A stretch of 64,000 bases of DNA. Source: Xiphophorus maculatus (taxonomy: Eukaryota; Chordata; Actinopteri; Cyprinodontiformes; Poeciliidae). Positions 45,108 to 56,353 of the stretch are shown in pieces (positions within the stretch are counted from its first letter, which is position 1; each line of letters begins with the position of its first letter). Under the pieces are notes generated by a model. It was not told the origin of the DNA, did not search any database, and worked only from the letters and a program-made list of their open reading frames with translations. The stretch spans positions 5,781,463 through 5,845,462 of the forward strand of contig NC_036456.1 in NCBI RefSeq assembly GCF_002775205.1. Direction: 5' to 3'. The position numbers and the translations under genes are program-made.

Positions 45108-47850
45108 TTTCCTTTTTTGATTTTTTTTTTGTGTGTAAAAAATAAAACAAAAAAAGCACAACAATTACAAATTAAACGTGAGTGACAATGCCTGTTTTGA
45201 TTAAAAAAAAACTAAACTTTTCACAAATATGAATCAGCTTACTAGTAACGCTGCCTGTTTTTTCTCTTTTTCCAAAAGGTATTTTATTTAAAAAATAATA
45301 ATAATAAACTTACCACAGCCGTTTCTCCCCTTACGTCCTTCCTGAACTTATTTTTAACACAATATGTTTGATCCCAGAACAGAATATTTTATTCTCTCGT
45401 AATAAAACTCATCACTGCCTTCCAGAGGTCCGCACCGCTTTGGTTTGTAATTACCTCTCTGCTGGAAACGCCTGCTGGAAGGTGGATGTACGAAGCAAAT
45501 AAACTTCCGGTTGTTAGATGTTTCAAAATAAGATTCTTCTCGAATTTCCTCTGCCTAAAAAAAAATGCTGTTTCGTTTCAACAGGAAGGAGCGAGGAGCC
45601 AGCAATATATTCACTAACTGTAAACTATGTTTGTTTTGCTGAAAAGCACGACGGAATAAAACGTGAACTTTTACCGCAGATCACAATTTATTACATTCAT
45701 GAATTATGAAACAAGAGGCAATGTTGAGAAGATATTTGGCTTACACAAATTAGCTTTGTTGATGTAAGGTTCAATGTGAAGTCCCAAATATTTTGTGGTT
45801 GAATTTGACTCCAAACTATGTGTATGGTTTCTCATAACTGAAACACATTAAAATGATAATAGATACTTTTTTAGGTGCCTTTTCTGGATGGAGTCGGTTT
45901 ATGTGCTCTATCCATAGAAGAAAAACAATTAATATTGCTGCTTACAGAATGGTAATATTCAGGCCTATACATGAACAGGTATTAATACATGGGAGGTTGT
46001 ACAACTCCTAGCTGGATACATGTTGTAAGAAAAAAAAAGTACTATAACTTTATAATTATTAGATACTTCAGTATTGTTGAGTTCATAAAAATCCAAAAAT
46101 ATTATTACAACTAACCTGTTATAAGCTGATGAGATTTATATAAATAGTGTCTACAAAACATGCACTTATATAAAAAAAAGTAAAATAAAATAATAATATT
46201 ATTATTATTCTATATTTGGGTCCCTCCTGTTGTCTGGCTCAGCAAAACCCATAAATGCAAAAGCATTTGTTAAGTTAAAGGTAATTACAAATAAGTTAAA
46301 GGCAGCTCTTTCACTTACAAGTGAGGCCACAAATCTGTCAATGAAGCCACATGCACTACATGAAAAGTATTTAGTGAAATTAAATATATTACTTTTTATG
46401 TTAAGACCCAAATAACTATTTTTTTTACCCCCAACGCCACAACATTTGCATCACTACAGGTAATAAAAAAGTTAAAAATGCATCCGCACAGATAGCACAT
46501 TATTTTGAAATACAGATCTGGGTTGTTTCCGGTTTCAACGCCGCTGCCGGCTGACGGAAGTCCGCTGCGGTTTCATCCGAAGCGCAGTCGCCTCGAAGCG
46601 GACAGACCGGTCGTCCTGTCCCCGCCGAACCGGGTGGAGTGGTCCGGGTGTGTTATCCTGACAGACGATGTCATGGCTTGAATTGTTTTAGTTCTCATGA
46701 AATTGCGCTAAGTAACAATGATGCAGGAGATTTTTTTTTATATAACATGCACCGCCTCAGTGAGTGTCACGTTTTCCAAACACCACCTTCTTGACTTTTT
46801 TTTTTTCTTATCAAACAATGATACAGCAGGAACGATGGGAAACAACATTCCAGCAAAGTTCACAGGAGTTTGGAGTGTAAAACAAAAAAAGATTTTCACC
46901 AACTTTGACCTGAATATCCAGTATGTCTGCCTTCGCATAGAAAACCTTATAATGGCCACAGTAAAATTTAATATTTATTTTCACTGTTACACCATATAAG
47001 CAAACATAATTCGTCTGCTTGATCAATTAAAATTAATAACATAGTCTGACCTTTATTGCAAAAAGAAATATTTCATGTAATATACAGTTGTCTAGTTGTC
47101 CTGTTTTTTTAAGATGTCATATAGATGAATGTTATGATGGTTTCCTGCTGTTGACTGATTGTTATTAATAATGTTGTCATTATACATACACACACAGTGG
47201 TTTTAATTGTTGGAAAAACAAAACAAAACGTGGTGTTTTAAGATTATGGAAGTTGTTGAAATTTTCTCAACTTCTTTATTTTCCCCCAGCAGTTCCTACT
47301 TACAGCAAAGATTAATTTGTTTGAACAAAAGCACCGTTTTAGCTATTGGTGTTAATCACCACAGTTATTAATTTTTCTTGCTAACAATTAAGAGAAATAT
47401 TGGCTGGAAGAACCACTACTGGCAGCCCAATGCCTCATATGGTACTTGGACAAACAAACCGCTGAGTCAACGACTCCAGGACAAACTAATCAACATTTCC
47501 AATTGTGCAAAAATAGAGATACTGATAATGTCCACATGGTGGCACTGTGTTCATTTTCAGTGCTTTAACTGCTGTAGATGGAGACGTTTTTTGTAACCAT
47601 CACCGGTTTTGTTTCTTCACAAAGTCAAAGAATTGAGTCACTGCTTGCTGACGCCTTGGGCCGACTCTGACTGTTCACAGTGACACAGAGGTGATTATGT
47701 ATTCTGCAATCCTAATTTTGAAATAAGGGGCTCTTGAGAAAAGCAACAAGCAATTTTCTGCTTTGGGCTCATCAAGTAAGCGAACCGTCAAGAAAGCAGA
47801 ACTAAACCCCATGTTAAAACCACTTATTCCTGTCTGGGGAGAAACTGATT

Positions 47851-47905
47851 TGCCAGGATATGCCGAGATGTTTGCCGAGCATCATCTGGTGACTTTATGT
47901 CATGT
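47851..47905 (+). repeat. Dispersed 60-bp repeat, copy 1 (diverged)
   Basis: GATTTGCCAGGATATGCCGA followed by GATGTTTGCC resembles a short repeat found at four further places around the SecA-like genes (49600, 56354, 57683, 58738). Confidence 0.4.
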
Positions 47906-48409
47906 GGAAAAAAAAAACAACAAAAAAACAGAAGAAGAACAACGTAAATTCCAGGAAGTCTACGTTCGGAGTCGCACAGGCACAGCATGGTGCTGCAATT
48001 GACGAGTCATTGTTGTTTCACATGTTTGATGATTCATCTATCCTGGTTCCCACCAATGAAAGACGACAGACTGGATCCTGGCTGCAGGCTGAGGCTGTGC
48101 CCTGTTGATCGTGGTGGCTCTGGTTTCAGTCTCTTGTTTTGAAAATGTATGAAATCATCTTAAAAATGCTTAACGTCATTAACAACTCATTACATTTTGT
48201 GTTTAATGTGTTTAAAATTAAGTTGTAAATGGCTTAAAATTTAAAAGGAAATCTAAAGAGGTCATTTTCACAAAATGTGGGTGAGAGTTGGCACTAATGT
48301 GTTTATGTAAATTGAGGCCAACGCACATGAGTGTATATTTAGACATATGTAAACCCAGGTAAAATGGAAAATTAATTATCCTGTTTATTTTTATTTTTGA
48401 TTGGATTTA

Positions 48410-48612
48410 TTAATGAGGGCCCATCTGAAAATATTGTATGAGTTTATGGGGTAGGAGTTCATAAGTTTCTCACTTCTTCCTACTCCCTTTCGAGCATGTT
48501 AAGATGACTGTGGTACGAAACTGTGTGTCTTTTGCATTCCTTGTTCGTGTGCATGATTTTATACTTCTATCATGTTCGAAATAAAGTTTCATTTCATTTC
48601 ATTTCATTCACT
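48410..48612 (+). mobile_element. LINE 3' tail
   Basis: Ends CTATCATGTTCGAAATAAAG followed by (TTTCA)n. The TCTTCCTACTCCCTTTCGAG and TGTTCGAAATAAA phrases recur at 3' ends of fish LINE copies. It is a heavily 5'-truncated insertion. Confidence 0.6.
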
Positions 48613-49599
48613 TTAAACAATTAAGAACATAATTTGACCTTTGCTTACACAAGCTAGGTTTAAAGTTAGTGCTCTGAAGATTCACTGATCAGGCATAACG
48701 AAGTTTGGTGTTCAGGCAGGCAGCACCTGGTGACCCAAAGCGTCCCAGTAGAACTTTGGTTAAATCATACGACTGTTTCCGTCTGTTTGCCTTCTTCACG
48801 TCTTGCTGTAAAGTGTTTTCTTGTGGTAAGAAACACAGATTTACCTCCATCCAGATGATGTTGAAGAGAATTAAAATTTCTACACCACGTCACCTTATTG
48901 CATTGCGCCACGGCCCGGTTCTGATGTTCACCTGCCCTTTGTTGGGTTTTTTAGGTAGTGGCCGACATTGGGACCCAAACTGGTCTGAAACTGTGCGGAC
49001 TCATAAATAAGAAACCACAAAAACCGTAAAACAGCATGTAACCTAACACCTTTCTGTCAGAACCAACATTCAATTCTTCTGTAATTTTAGGGAGTTTTGG
49101 ATCTGAGCACACGGGCGTCGACCCAGCTGCCGGTTCACCGCGATTCCTTCCATCGGACGACTTTCACAGAAGAGAAAGAGAACTATATGCTCTTTGTGTG
49201 CTTTGGCAAAATCCAAAGTGAAATAAACATTAGGTGAAATTGAACATTTAGATTTTAGTTCCACTTCCCTCGGTGATTGTTACATTTGGCCGCTCATGTG
49301 ACTGGGGCAGTTTTGATCCCGGCTGAGGACGTCGTTTCTTTCGTCAAGCAGCTTCTGCTCTGGCTGTTCCTGTTCCAGTCAGGCTGGTGGTCAGTTGTCA
49401 AAGACAAAACTGTATTCCCGGCTTGTGGTTCGTCTAATTTGACCCCGTTGTGGGTCATTTTAAGATTGCAGATGCTCTGATTGCGTTAGAGGAAAGCCTG
49501 TAGTTTTAGCTCAACGGTAAACAAAAAGTCCCAACAACAGTGAAACAGAAGAAATCAAGCACGATTGTTTGGCAGAGTATTTCATTTTAGCTATCTCCA

Positions 49600-49990
49600 A
49601 AATAACAAGCTTGCTAGCACATGTCGAAGACACTTGGCCAAACAAAACGCACCTGGGTTTTTCTGTGCATGGCTGGAGAACCGGTCGTAACAAGCAAAAC
49701 TGAAAGCATGCTTTAGGGTTAAGTGAGGCCAATAGTCAGCTCAGCTGGAGTTATGAATATGTTTTAACTTGTCAGCACAGCCTGACTTTAACCAAAACAA
49801 GAAAAGTCATCTGAGGTCACTTTTTGAACCGTCTCTCCAAACACTCGGCTTCAAATATACACGTTCAAGGTATTTCAATTGTTTACATTTTGACTAATTT
49901 TATTCGTAACATTTAGAAAATAAAAATAGAAACTTTTGGATTAAAAAAAAAAAAAAAAAACTTTTATTAAAGTTGAGCTGACTTGAAATT
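49600..49990 (+). repeat. Duplicated upstream block of SecA-like copy 1
   Basis: Shares an ordered series of phrases with 56354-56740: AAAATAACAAGC, CAAACA, CTGGGTTTTTCTGT against CGGGGATTTTCTGT, TTATGAATATGTTTTA against TTATGAACATGTGTTA, TCCAAACACTCGGCTTCAAA against TCCAAACACTTGGCTTCAAA, GTTCAAGGTATT, and GAGCTGACTTGAAATTGTCC against AAGCTGACTTGAAAATGTAC. This marks the edge of the tandem duplication that produced the two SecA-like genes. Confidence 0.65.
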
Positions 49991-50695
49991 GTCCAAACTA
50001 AATTCTGCTGCACTGAGGAGTGAAAATCTTACATGAAATAAAAGTGACTGGTCAACATTTAGAAACTACTTAAAGGAGTGTGTGTACAGGTGTGCACACG
50101 GGCCGATGAAAACGACTGGGTTTGTGAAGTAAAAATAGGACCATAATAAACAATTTCGTTACTTTTTTCCACATGGCGTCACATTAAACCTGTGTAATTA
50201 GAAAAGAAAAAACAAAACAGGTCCATCCATCCATGGACTGAAAGTTTATGTGTTGCCATCTGCCACTCAAGGTGTTGCATCCATTTGCTGTTACTTGAGT
50301 ATGAGGTAAGCTCTCTGTTGGTGTGTGATCGACTCATTCGGACCTCCAACCTTCTGACAGAAACTTGGAAACTGTGCTGGAAATCACGCTTTGCCACCAT
50401 CACAAAACGATTGACCATTTGAAGCCAGCAGCTTCTAAAACTTGAAAGTCGGACCTCCGGTTCTTGAACTGGGAAATCACAATAACGTGCAGCAGTCTAA
50501 TTGCAAAGCCACCCCTTGATGTATAAATGTGTAAGTATACGTTTTTATGAAGTGCCGCAAATCTCTACAGTGCTGTGGAAAACAGCACACAGGTACCAAT
50601 CATCACCAGATAATGTCACAACGACTGATCACAGAAATTGTGCCGTCTGCATGTACAATAAGTCACTTTGTTTAGAGTAAGTGGAGCTAAAACCT

Positions 50696-50743
50696 GGAAA
50701 TTCCCTCTGGGCGGCGCAGGGTCTACAAAGCAAAAGTGAAACC
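50696..50743 (+). promoter_or_regulatory. kappaB-like plus IRF-like site pair upstream of SecA-like copy 1
   Basis: GGAAATTCCC at 50696-50705 is the complement of GGGAATTTCC, a full match to the kappaB consensus. AAAAGTGAAACC at 50732-50743 resembles an IRF half-site/PRDI. The offset between the two starts is 36 bases, the same as upstream of copy 2. Seen by consensus only. Confidence 0.4.
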
Positions 50744-50838
50744 AACACAAAAGTTTTAAAAGGATAAGAGTGACTTCTCGCAGCAGGAGGAAGCGTCGGC
50801 AACTCAGTTGGAAATAAACGTACGACTCTGGTAATCAG
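50744..50838 (+). other. Possible distal non-coding first exon, SecA-like copy 1
   Basis: A segment just downstream of the kappaB/IRF pair ends in TAATCAG/GTGAGTCAG, a strong donor at 50839. The start is unknown. No ATG-led frame of note. Confidence 0.35.
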
Positions 50839-51109
50839 GTGAGTCAGAATGTTAATAAGGTCTTGATTCTACTAGTTTCTGAGTGTCAGAGTAAAAGGGA
50901 AAAGAAAAAATATGTTTATGCTTTAATTATATTTTTCCAAACTTCAAGTCATCGTCACTGAAGTAGAAATAGTGTCTCAGTTACAGCACAGAGCCATAAG
51001 ACATGTTTTACTAACATGAGCTATAATCATTTCTACATGCAGGGTTTGCAGCATGTGGACGTCAGAGCAGTTCTGTCATTACATGCCAATGCTTCGTTAG
51101 ATGAAGTAA

Positions 51110-51238
51110 ACAGCCAGAGGCCCCCTGGGGGTTGGTGCCAATGTAAAGACAGCAACGTTGAAGCAGCGACCAAGTTAAAAAGACAAATATGATCACAGGG
51201 TGACACATCTGCTGCTTGATTTACCGTTTTTGTACCAG
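51110..51238 (+). other. Proximal non-coding first exon, SecA-like copy 1
   Basis: Ends TTTTTGTACCAG/GTGAGTCC at 51238, matching the copy 2 exon end (CTCTGTACCAG/GTGAGTCC). The upstream text AAGTAAACAGCCAGAGG followed by CCCCCTGGGGG is the counterpart of the copy 2 kappaB region, but the site is degraded here. The start is unknown. It splices to the acceptor at 51466. Confidence 0.45.
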
Positions 51239-51484
51239 GTGAGTCCACTGCTCTTAAAATTAACTTTGTAATCCAGCACTGCTGAAAACTGCTTTGTGTA
51301 AATATGATCCACAGCTTTTACTTAGCTAAATATTATGAATGTTTGGCATGGTGTTTCGTTGCAGCCATAGCAAATTGTTAGATGTTGTCAAATGCTGTTA
51401 TATGTTTCTCTGTTAAAAATGTTTCTATAAAACACTCTCTAAGCTATTTACTCTCTTCTGTTTTAGCCAGACTTGAGCAAAGAA

Positions 51485-54400
51485 ATGGATCCCAGAGTGA
51501 TTCACCGAGTTGTAACTTCCTTCCTTGCTCCCCGTTTATTCTCTCCAAATGAAAATGAAAAGAGTCTCGTCAAGCTGCTGCAAGGACTGGTCAGGAGTAT
51601 TAAATGGAGACCTGAAGACGTCAGTGAACTGTTTGAAGCCCTTCTGCAGAGATTTGAGTCGGTGTGTAGAAATGACAGATCGCATCTCCTCACATGGTTG
51701 CTCCAAATGTTGCACTGGATTCAAGTTAACTACATCACACCCACCTGGAGATCTAATTCAGGAAGAAGCCTTCTGGAGTTGGTCAGAGACACGGCAGTGA
51801 CCAATGAAGCGCTCAAGGCCTGTTTGGGAGATGATGAAGACAAAACCTTGGATGAGATCATTAAAGAAATCCGAGATGGAGAGTTGAACCAAGTTAATAA
51901 TGAGCTGTTGGCCGAGATCAGAGATATTGTCTCATCAGTTCAATCTGCTCTTAGGTCCCGCAGTTCAGGATCGCAGCTGACTGGCCTGAGAAAAGTCTTG
52001 CTGACTCTTTGCCAGGCAGCAGAAAAAACTAACTTCAGACCACGGCTGACCCAGATGGTGAGCTGGTGTCTCATGGCTCCAGCCAAAACGGGGCGCCTCA
52101 TTCAGGTTGGCACTGGAGAGGGGAAGTCCTGCATTGTGGCCATGTTTGCAGCCTATCGAGCTCTGAGAGGAGAGAAAGTCGACATCATGTCGAGTTCATC
52201 TGTTCTAGCAGAGAGAGACATGAGAGAATGGAAGAAATTCTATGATGTTTTAAAGATCAGCGTGGACTGCAACATCAACAAGCAAGACGAAGACTCAAAA
52301 AAGTGCTATGAGAGCCAGATTGTTTATGGTACCGCAGAGCAGTTCACTAGAGACTGGCTGAAACATCATGTTCTTAGGAAGGACATATTTGGCCAGAGGA
52401 CATTCCAGTGTGCAATTGTGGATGAGGTGGATTCCTTGATGTTGGACAAAGGTCATGATGTTCTCTACCTGAGCAGTGACATGCCTGCTCTTCAGCATCT
52501 CAACCCTCTCCTGGCATTAATATGGGCCACTGCTAACCAGTACAGCAAGGTAGGGTCAGGTCACATTGTTGGGCGAAAATATCCCTTTCATCAAGTTGTA
52601 TTAGAACAGATCAAGCAGGAAGGATTGGATGAGTTGACTGTTCTTCAAATAGCCGAGGAGACAGGTGTACTGGCCAATGGCATAGTTACGGAAATACAGA
52701 GGAAACCAAGTCTTTTAGATGAGAAAATTGCAACAACTGCAAATGTTGCAGCCAATAAGCTGGTCGAGTTCTTTAGGGCAGTGGAGACCAGATTCCCATC
52801 ATGTCAGTTTGTTCTACACAACCTCAATACAGATGGATCCGTAAAAGATCTGAACAGGTCGTCAGGAGGAAGAGGTCAGAGACGAGTGTCTCTGCTTTTG
52901 AATGGTGGCTTCTGTCAATACATGTATCCTGATACAGACAGTGTAGTGAGAGCTACAGAAAAGGAAGTAAGGTGTTTTCTGCATTTCACACCACGTGAAC
53001 TGAACAAGTCTGAAGGAAGCTGCTACATCCCAGGTTTCCTTTCAGATCTTGTAGAATCTAAACTAAAGATCTGGATTGAAAATGCATTCCATGCACAAAC
53101 CATGGAAAGAGATCAAGAATATATCTTTGAAGGTGATGTAATTGTACCTGAGGACTACAGCTGCACAGATGTGATTGGAAACAGCTTGAAATGGTGTGAT
53201 GGTCTACAGCAGTTCCTTGAGATGAAACACCAGACGAAGTTGAGTGATATGACCATCATCACCAACTACATGTCCAACGTTGGTTTGCTTCAAAAGTACA
53301 AAAGTCAGATTTATGGGCTGTCTGGGACTCTTGGAGAACAAGCAGCGATTGAGAGCATGAGGAAAACATTTCAGGGCATCAAAACTTGCCAAATCCCTTC
53401 ATACAAGCGCAGGAAGCTGTTTGAGGTTCAGGGAGTTATCATGAAGGATGAAAGAAGATGGATCGAGAAAATCTGTGAAGTTGTGCTTGATCAAATCAAG
53501 CCTACACCATACAGGTCTCCAAGAGCTGTGCTAGTGACTTGTGAGTCCATCAAGCTAGCAAAGTTTCTGTACCAAATTTTTAGTGGTAGAGTCTCAAGCA
53601 CAATGCTTTACATCAAAAACGACAAGGACAACAGTGTTGTCTTTAAAAAGAAGTTGGGTGCAGGAGACGTCATCATAGCAACAAATCTGGCTGCTTGTGG
53701 AACGGACCTTCAGGTTTCTGACTCTGTAAAGTCAGCTGGGGGTTTGTTCGTTGTGCAAACTTTTCTGCCTGATAATTCCCGTGTGGAGGCTCAGGACATT
53801 GGACATACAGCTAGACAAGGATCACCAGGGTCTGCTCAGATGGTTGTCTGCTTCACTCATCTGTCAGAGCCTCTGCAATTGCTAATTCTAACACGTAACC
53901 TTTTGTCCTTCATGGAAAATATTGCAGATGCGTCTGCAACTTTTCTGCAGTTGTTTCTTATGCACTTGCGGCAATATCAGAGGAGCAACACCAGGGGAGA
54001 AAGTCAAGAAATGTCCTCGCTGCTGCATCGTATTTTGAATGAAAACACCAACTCTGATTTGATGATGGTTAAAGAGATCAGAGATGCATTAATGGCTGAA
54101 CAACTGTCTAGCTATGTGGAGTCTGATCTACCAAACATAAAGAAGAAAGAAGAGCTCTTCGGTCAGTACCTGGACACACTGGATCTGCTCCACAAGAGCA
54201 ACAACAACAAACCGACTGAATCAGATGTTTCCGCACTCAATGAGTTTTGGGGAATGTGGCTCCTTACAAAGTTTTCTGAGGAAGACTCTGCTGTTAGATT
54301 GAAAACCATCCTGAGTGCAGACCTTAGTACAGCCTTACAAAAACTAAGGCAGAGAGAGTCTCCCTCATCCAACGTCCACTACTACACTGCCAAAGGTAGT

Positions 54401-55042
54401 GAGCTCGAAAAAATGGGAAGGCTTTCAGAGAGTATTGACATGTATACTAAAGTCATAAACCAGGACCCCTGTTGGGCAGCAGTTGCATTTTACAATCGTG
54501 CTTCTGCGTCTTTAACCCAACACAACAGGAGCCAGGACCCTGAGTGTCTCAGTCAGGCTCTGGAAGATTTGCAAAAAGCTCTCATGTCTGTGAAGCTCCA
54601 CACTGACCAGCTGGATGTCACTTACAGATACGTCACACAGCAAACCACAAACCCCGCTGGCAACTTGACAACCAGATTCGACAAACACATCATGGCCAGA
54701 CACACAGTTCTGGTGTCCTTCAAAACAAATATTTACGAAGCAATGCAGAAGATAGACCGGGCCAGCAACACGAGCGGGTCTGTTAGAGTGAAGAAGACCC
54801 CTGTCTACTTCCTGGTTTCTCTGGAGCATCTTCTTCCCATGCCAGTAATCTTGTTGGAATCAGCCAGGGCGATTTATTCCAGAAACCCTCTGTTGAGGCA
54901 CCAACTCGCCAATCACCCCTCCTTAGATATTTTCAATGAAGTCATGAGTCTTGAATCTATGGGACTTACTCACGTCTATGTCTTAGAGATACCGTCTTCT
55001 TTGGCTACCTTCTTTTCAAAGATAGCTCGGGCCTTTCACTGA
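51485..55042 (+). CDS. SecA-like ATPase with C-terminal TPR-like region, copy 1
   Basis: An intron-free 1,185-residue coding exon; acceptor CTTCTGTTTTAG ends at 51466 and ATG 51485 has a strong context (GAAATGG). Order: helical N-terminal region (1-200); Walker A GTGEGKS (209-215); IVYGTAEQFTRDWL; DEVDS (313-317); a segment like the SecA WSDGLHQ region (KWCDGLQQFLEM, about 569); GLSGTL (611-616); motif V ATNLAACGTDL (732-742); motif VI GHTARQG (773-779); TPR-like repeat (about 963-1040, KGSELEKMGRLSESIDMYTK); helical tail. SecA is the bacterial preprotein translocase motor; a vertebrate has no SecA export pathway, so the substrate is unknown. Motif V has Cys738 and motif VI His774 where SecA has Arg, so ATP turnover may be impaired. 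The frame is otherwise intact, suggesting it is kept. Bacterial contamination is unlikely: spliced 5' exon, fish repeats on both sides and a tandem copy. Confidence 0.85.
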   Translation: MDPRVIHRVVTSFLAPRLFSPNENEKSLVKLLQGLVRSIKWRPEDVSELFEALLQRFESVCRNDRSHLLTWLLQMLHWIQVNYITPTWRSNSGRSLLELVRDTAVTNEALKACLGDDEDKTLDEIIKEIRDGELNQVNNELLAEIRDIVSSVQSALRSRSSGSQLTGLRKVLLTLCQAAEKTNFRPRLTQMVSWCLMAPAKTGRLIQVGTGEGKSCIVAMFAAYRALRGEKVDIMSSSSVLAERDMREWKKFYDVLKISVDCNINKQDEDSKKCYESQIVYGTAEQFTRDWLKHHVLRKDIFGQRTFQCAIVDEVDSLMLDKGHDVLYLSSDMPALQHLNPLLALIWATANQYSKVGSGHIVGRKYPFHQVVLEQIKQEGLDELTVLQIAEETGVLANGIVTEIQRKPSLLDEKIATTANVAANKLVEFFRAVETRFPSCQFVLHNLNTDGSVKDLNRSSGGRGQRRVSLLLNGGFCQYMYPDTDSVVRATEKEVRCFLHFTPRELNKSEGSCYIPGFLSDLVESKLKIWIENAFHAQTMERDQEYIFEGDVIVPEDYSCTDVIGNSLKWCDGLQQFLEMKHQTKLSDMTIITNYMSNVGLLQKYKSQIYGLSGTLGEQAAIESMRKTFQGIKTCQIPSYKRRKLFEVQGVIMKDERRWIEKICEVVLDQIKPTPYRSPRAVLVTCESIKLAKFLYQIFSGRVSSTMLYIKNDKDNSVVFKKKLGAGDVIIATNLAACGTDLQVSDSVKSAGGLFVVQTFLPDNSRVEAQDIGHTARQGSPGSAQMVVCFTHLSEPLQLLILTRNLLSFMENIADASATFLQLFLMHLRQYQRSNTRGESQEMSSLLHRILNENTNSDLMMVKEIRDALMAEQLSSYVESDLPNIKKKEELFGQYLDTLDLLHKSNNNKPTESDVSALNEFWGMWLLTKFSEEDSAVRLKTILSADLSTALQKLRQRESPSSNVHYYTAKGSELEKMGRLSESIDMYTKVINQDPCWAAVAFYNRASASLTQHNRSQDPECLSQALEDLQKALMSVKLHTDQLDVTYRYVTQQTTNPAGNLTTRFDKHIMARHTVLVSFKTNIYEAMQKIDRASNTSGSVRVKKTPVYFLVSLEHLLPMPVILLESARAIYSRNPLLRHQLANHPSLDIFNEVMSLESMGLTHVYVLEIPSSLATFFSKIARAFH

Positions 55043-55668
55043 TTAGGTTGACTTTGTGAGAGTGAAGAAACTGAACACAGTATATTTGTGACAAGATACA
55101 ATATCCACATATTAGTTTAAATTATGCACAAAAAAAGGTTTAGGGTTGTTGACAAGTGATTAAAAAAGGGGCCTAAGGAGATGGAGATGCATTTGTTTCG
55201 TGCCTTTGTGTTGTTTCCATGAGCAGGTCAATGACTTTTGGTAAGGGGTGGAAATATTCTGCCCATAACAACAATTGTCCAGCATTGAAAAATAGATGTT
55301 TTTCTGACTACTTGTTTGGATTCTATGAAAATGGATGGAAACTTATTAACTTTGCATATTATGACTGTTTTTTTTTTCATAATGAATTGCTGTAAAGCAG
55401 TTTACATGGCTACAGAGGAATCCTTCTCTAACTTTTGTTTTAGAAAAAAATGATACATTTTTCTTTTACATCTCACTGCCTACATTTCTGAAAAAAGTTG
55501 AACATTTTCAATTTTTATAATTTTAAGTCCAGTTTTGATATATAACGTAACAATCACACTGACATGATATTTTATGTTACCATGTGAAACTTTATTATAT
55601 GTGACAAAGACACAAAGAGTCATGACAAAGTGTCTTGTATGTGTTCCGTCGTAACTTGATGGATTTCC

Positions 55669-55712
55669 TTATTGTGTATGTGTTGTGCACATGCACAACA
55701 CATACACAATAA
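55669..55712 (+). terminator. Perfect 20-bp hairpin carrying a poly(A) signal
   Basis: The left arm (55669-55688) and right arm (55693-55712) are exact inverses with the 4-base loop ACAT. The right arm ends in AATAAA (55708-55713), about 665 bases past the stop of SecA-like copy 1, and is a candidate 3' end for its transcript. Confidence 0.6.
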
Positions 55713-56353
55713 AACACTGAGTTTTAAATTTCACATGCACAGACGGTCTAAATTAAAAGAAATTATGCTGAGAGAAAACTCTCAATTGAGGCAGTACTAT
55801 AAAGATTTTAATTTTATATAAATTAGAGAAAACTGTGAGGAAACCCACATGTAAGCATGAAAATATCTGTGAAATGATTAAAAAAAGGACTTTCTGCTGA
55901 GAAATAAAAAGTGCAGACATAAATAGCATATCAAAATAAAATGTTTATTAAAAAATGGTTCTGCTTAGTGTTTGGATTGTCTATAATTTATGTTGTGGTG
56001 TTTAAATGTACTTTGTTAACATCTGTTCTGTAAATATTACAGAACTAAAAATAAACACATTTATTTATGTCCATGTCTGACAGAATATCCTACCCATAGT
56101 GAAACAGAATAAAGGAGGAATTTGTACCAACAAATTCAGATGATGCAAACATATGTTGTTGTTTTTTTGTCTGCTGGATAGAAAGCTATCTAAAAAAAAT
56201 ACAAGAGAATTAAAGAAAATGATGCACTGATTAAGCCAATGATGCGTCATAATGACCTCAAAATCCGGGGTCAAAGGTCGTTGGTGAGCTCAAATAAAAC
56301 AGTTTCCATTGACGTTATTAACTGGTTTCACATGATTCCACTTCCTTGCATAC

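Larger units (their letters stand above)
45108..50689. other. Intergenic; CpG-rich patch at about 46530-46665; no gene recognised
   Basis: A short CpG-rich segment (TTTCCGGTTTCAACGCCGCT, CTGACGGAAGTCCGCTGCGG, CGAACCGGGTGGAGTGG) contains ETS-like CCGGAA/TTCCGG cores and stands out from AT-rich surroundings. It could be the promoter of gene B (minus) or of an unseen plus-strand transcript. Another ETS-like ACTTCCGG lies near 45505. Remaining open frames are short and carry no motif. Confidence 0.35.

Noticed and set aside
51473-51484. Upstream start four codons before ATG 51485
   Set aside because: The codon there is TTG. ATG 51485 has a strong context and matches the start position of copy 2 relative to the acceptor.
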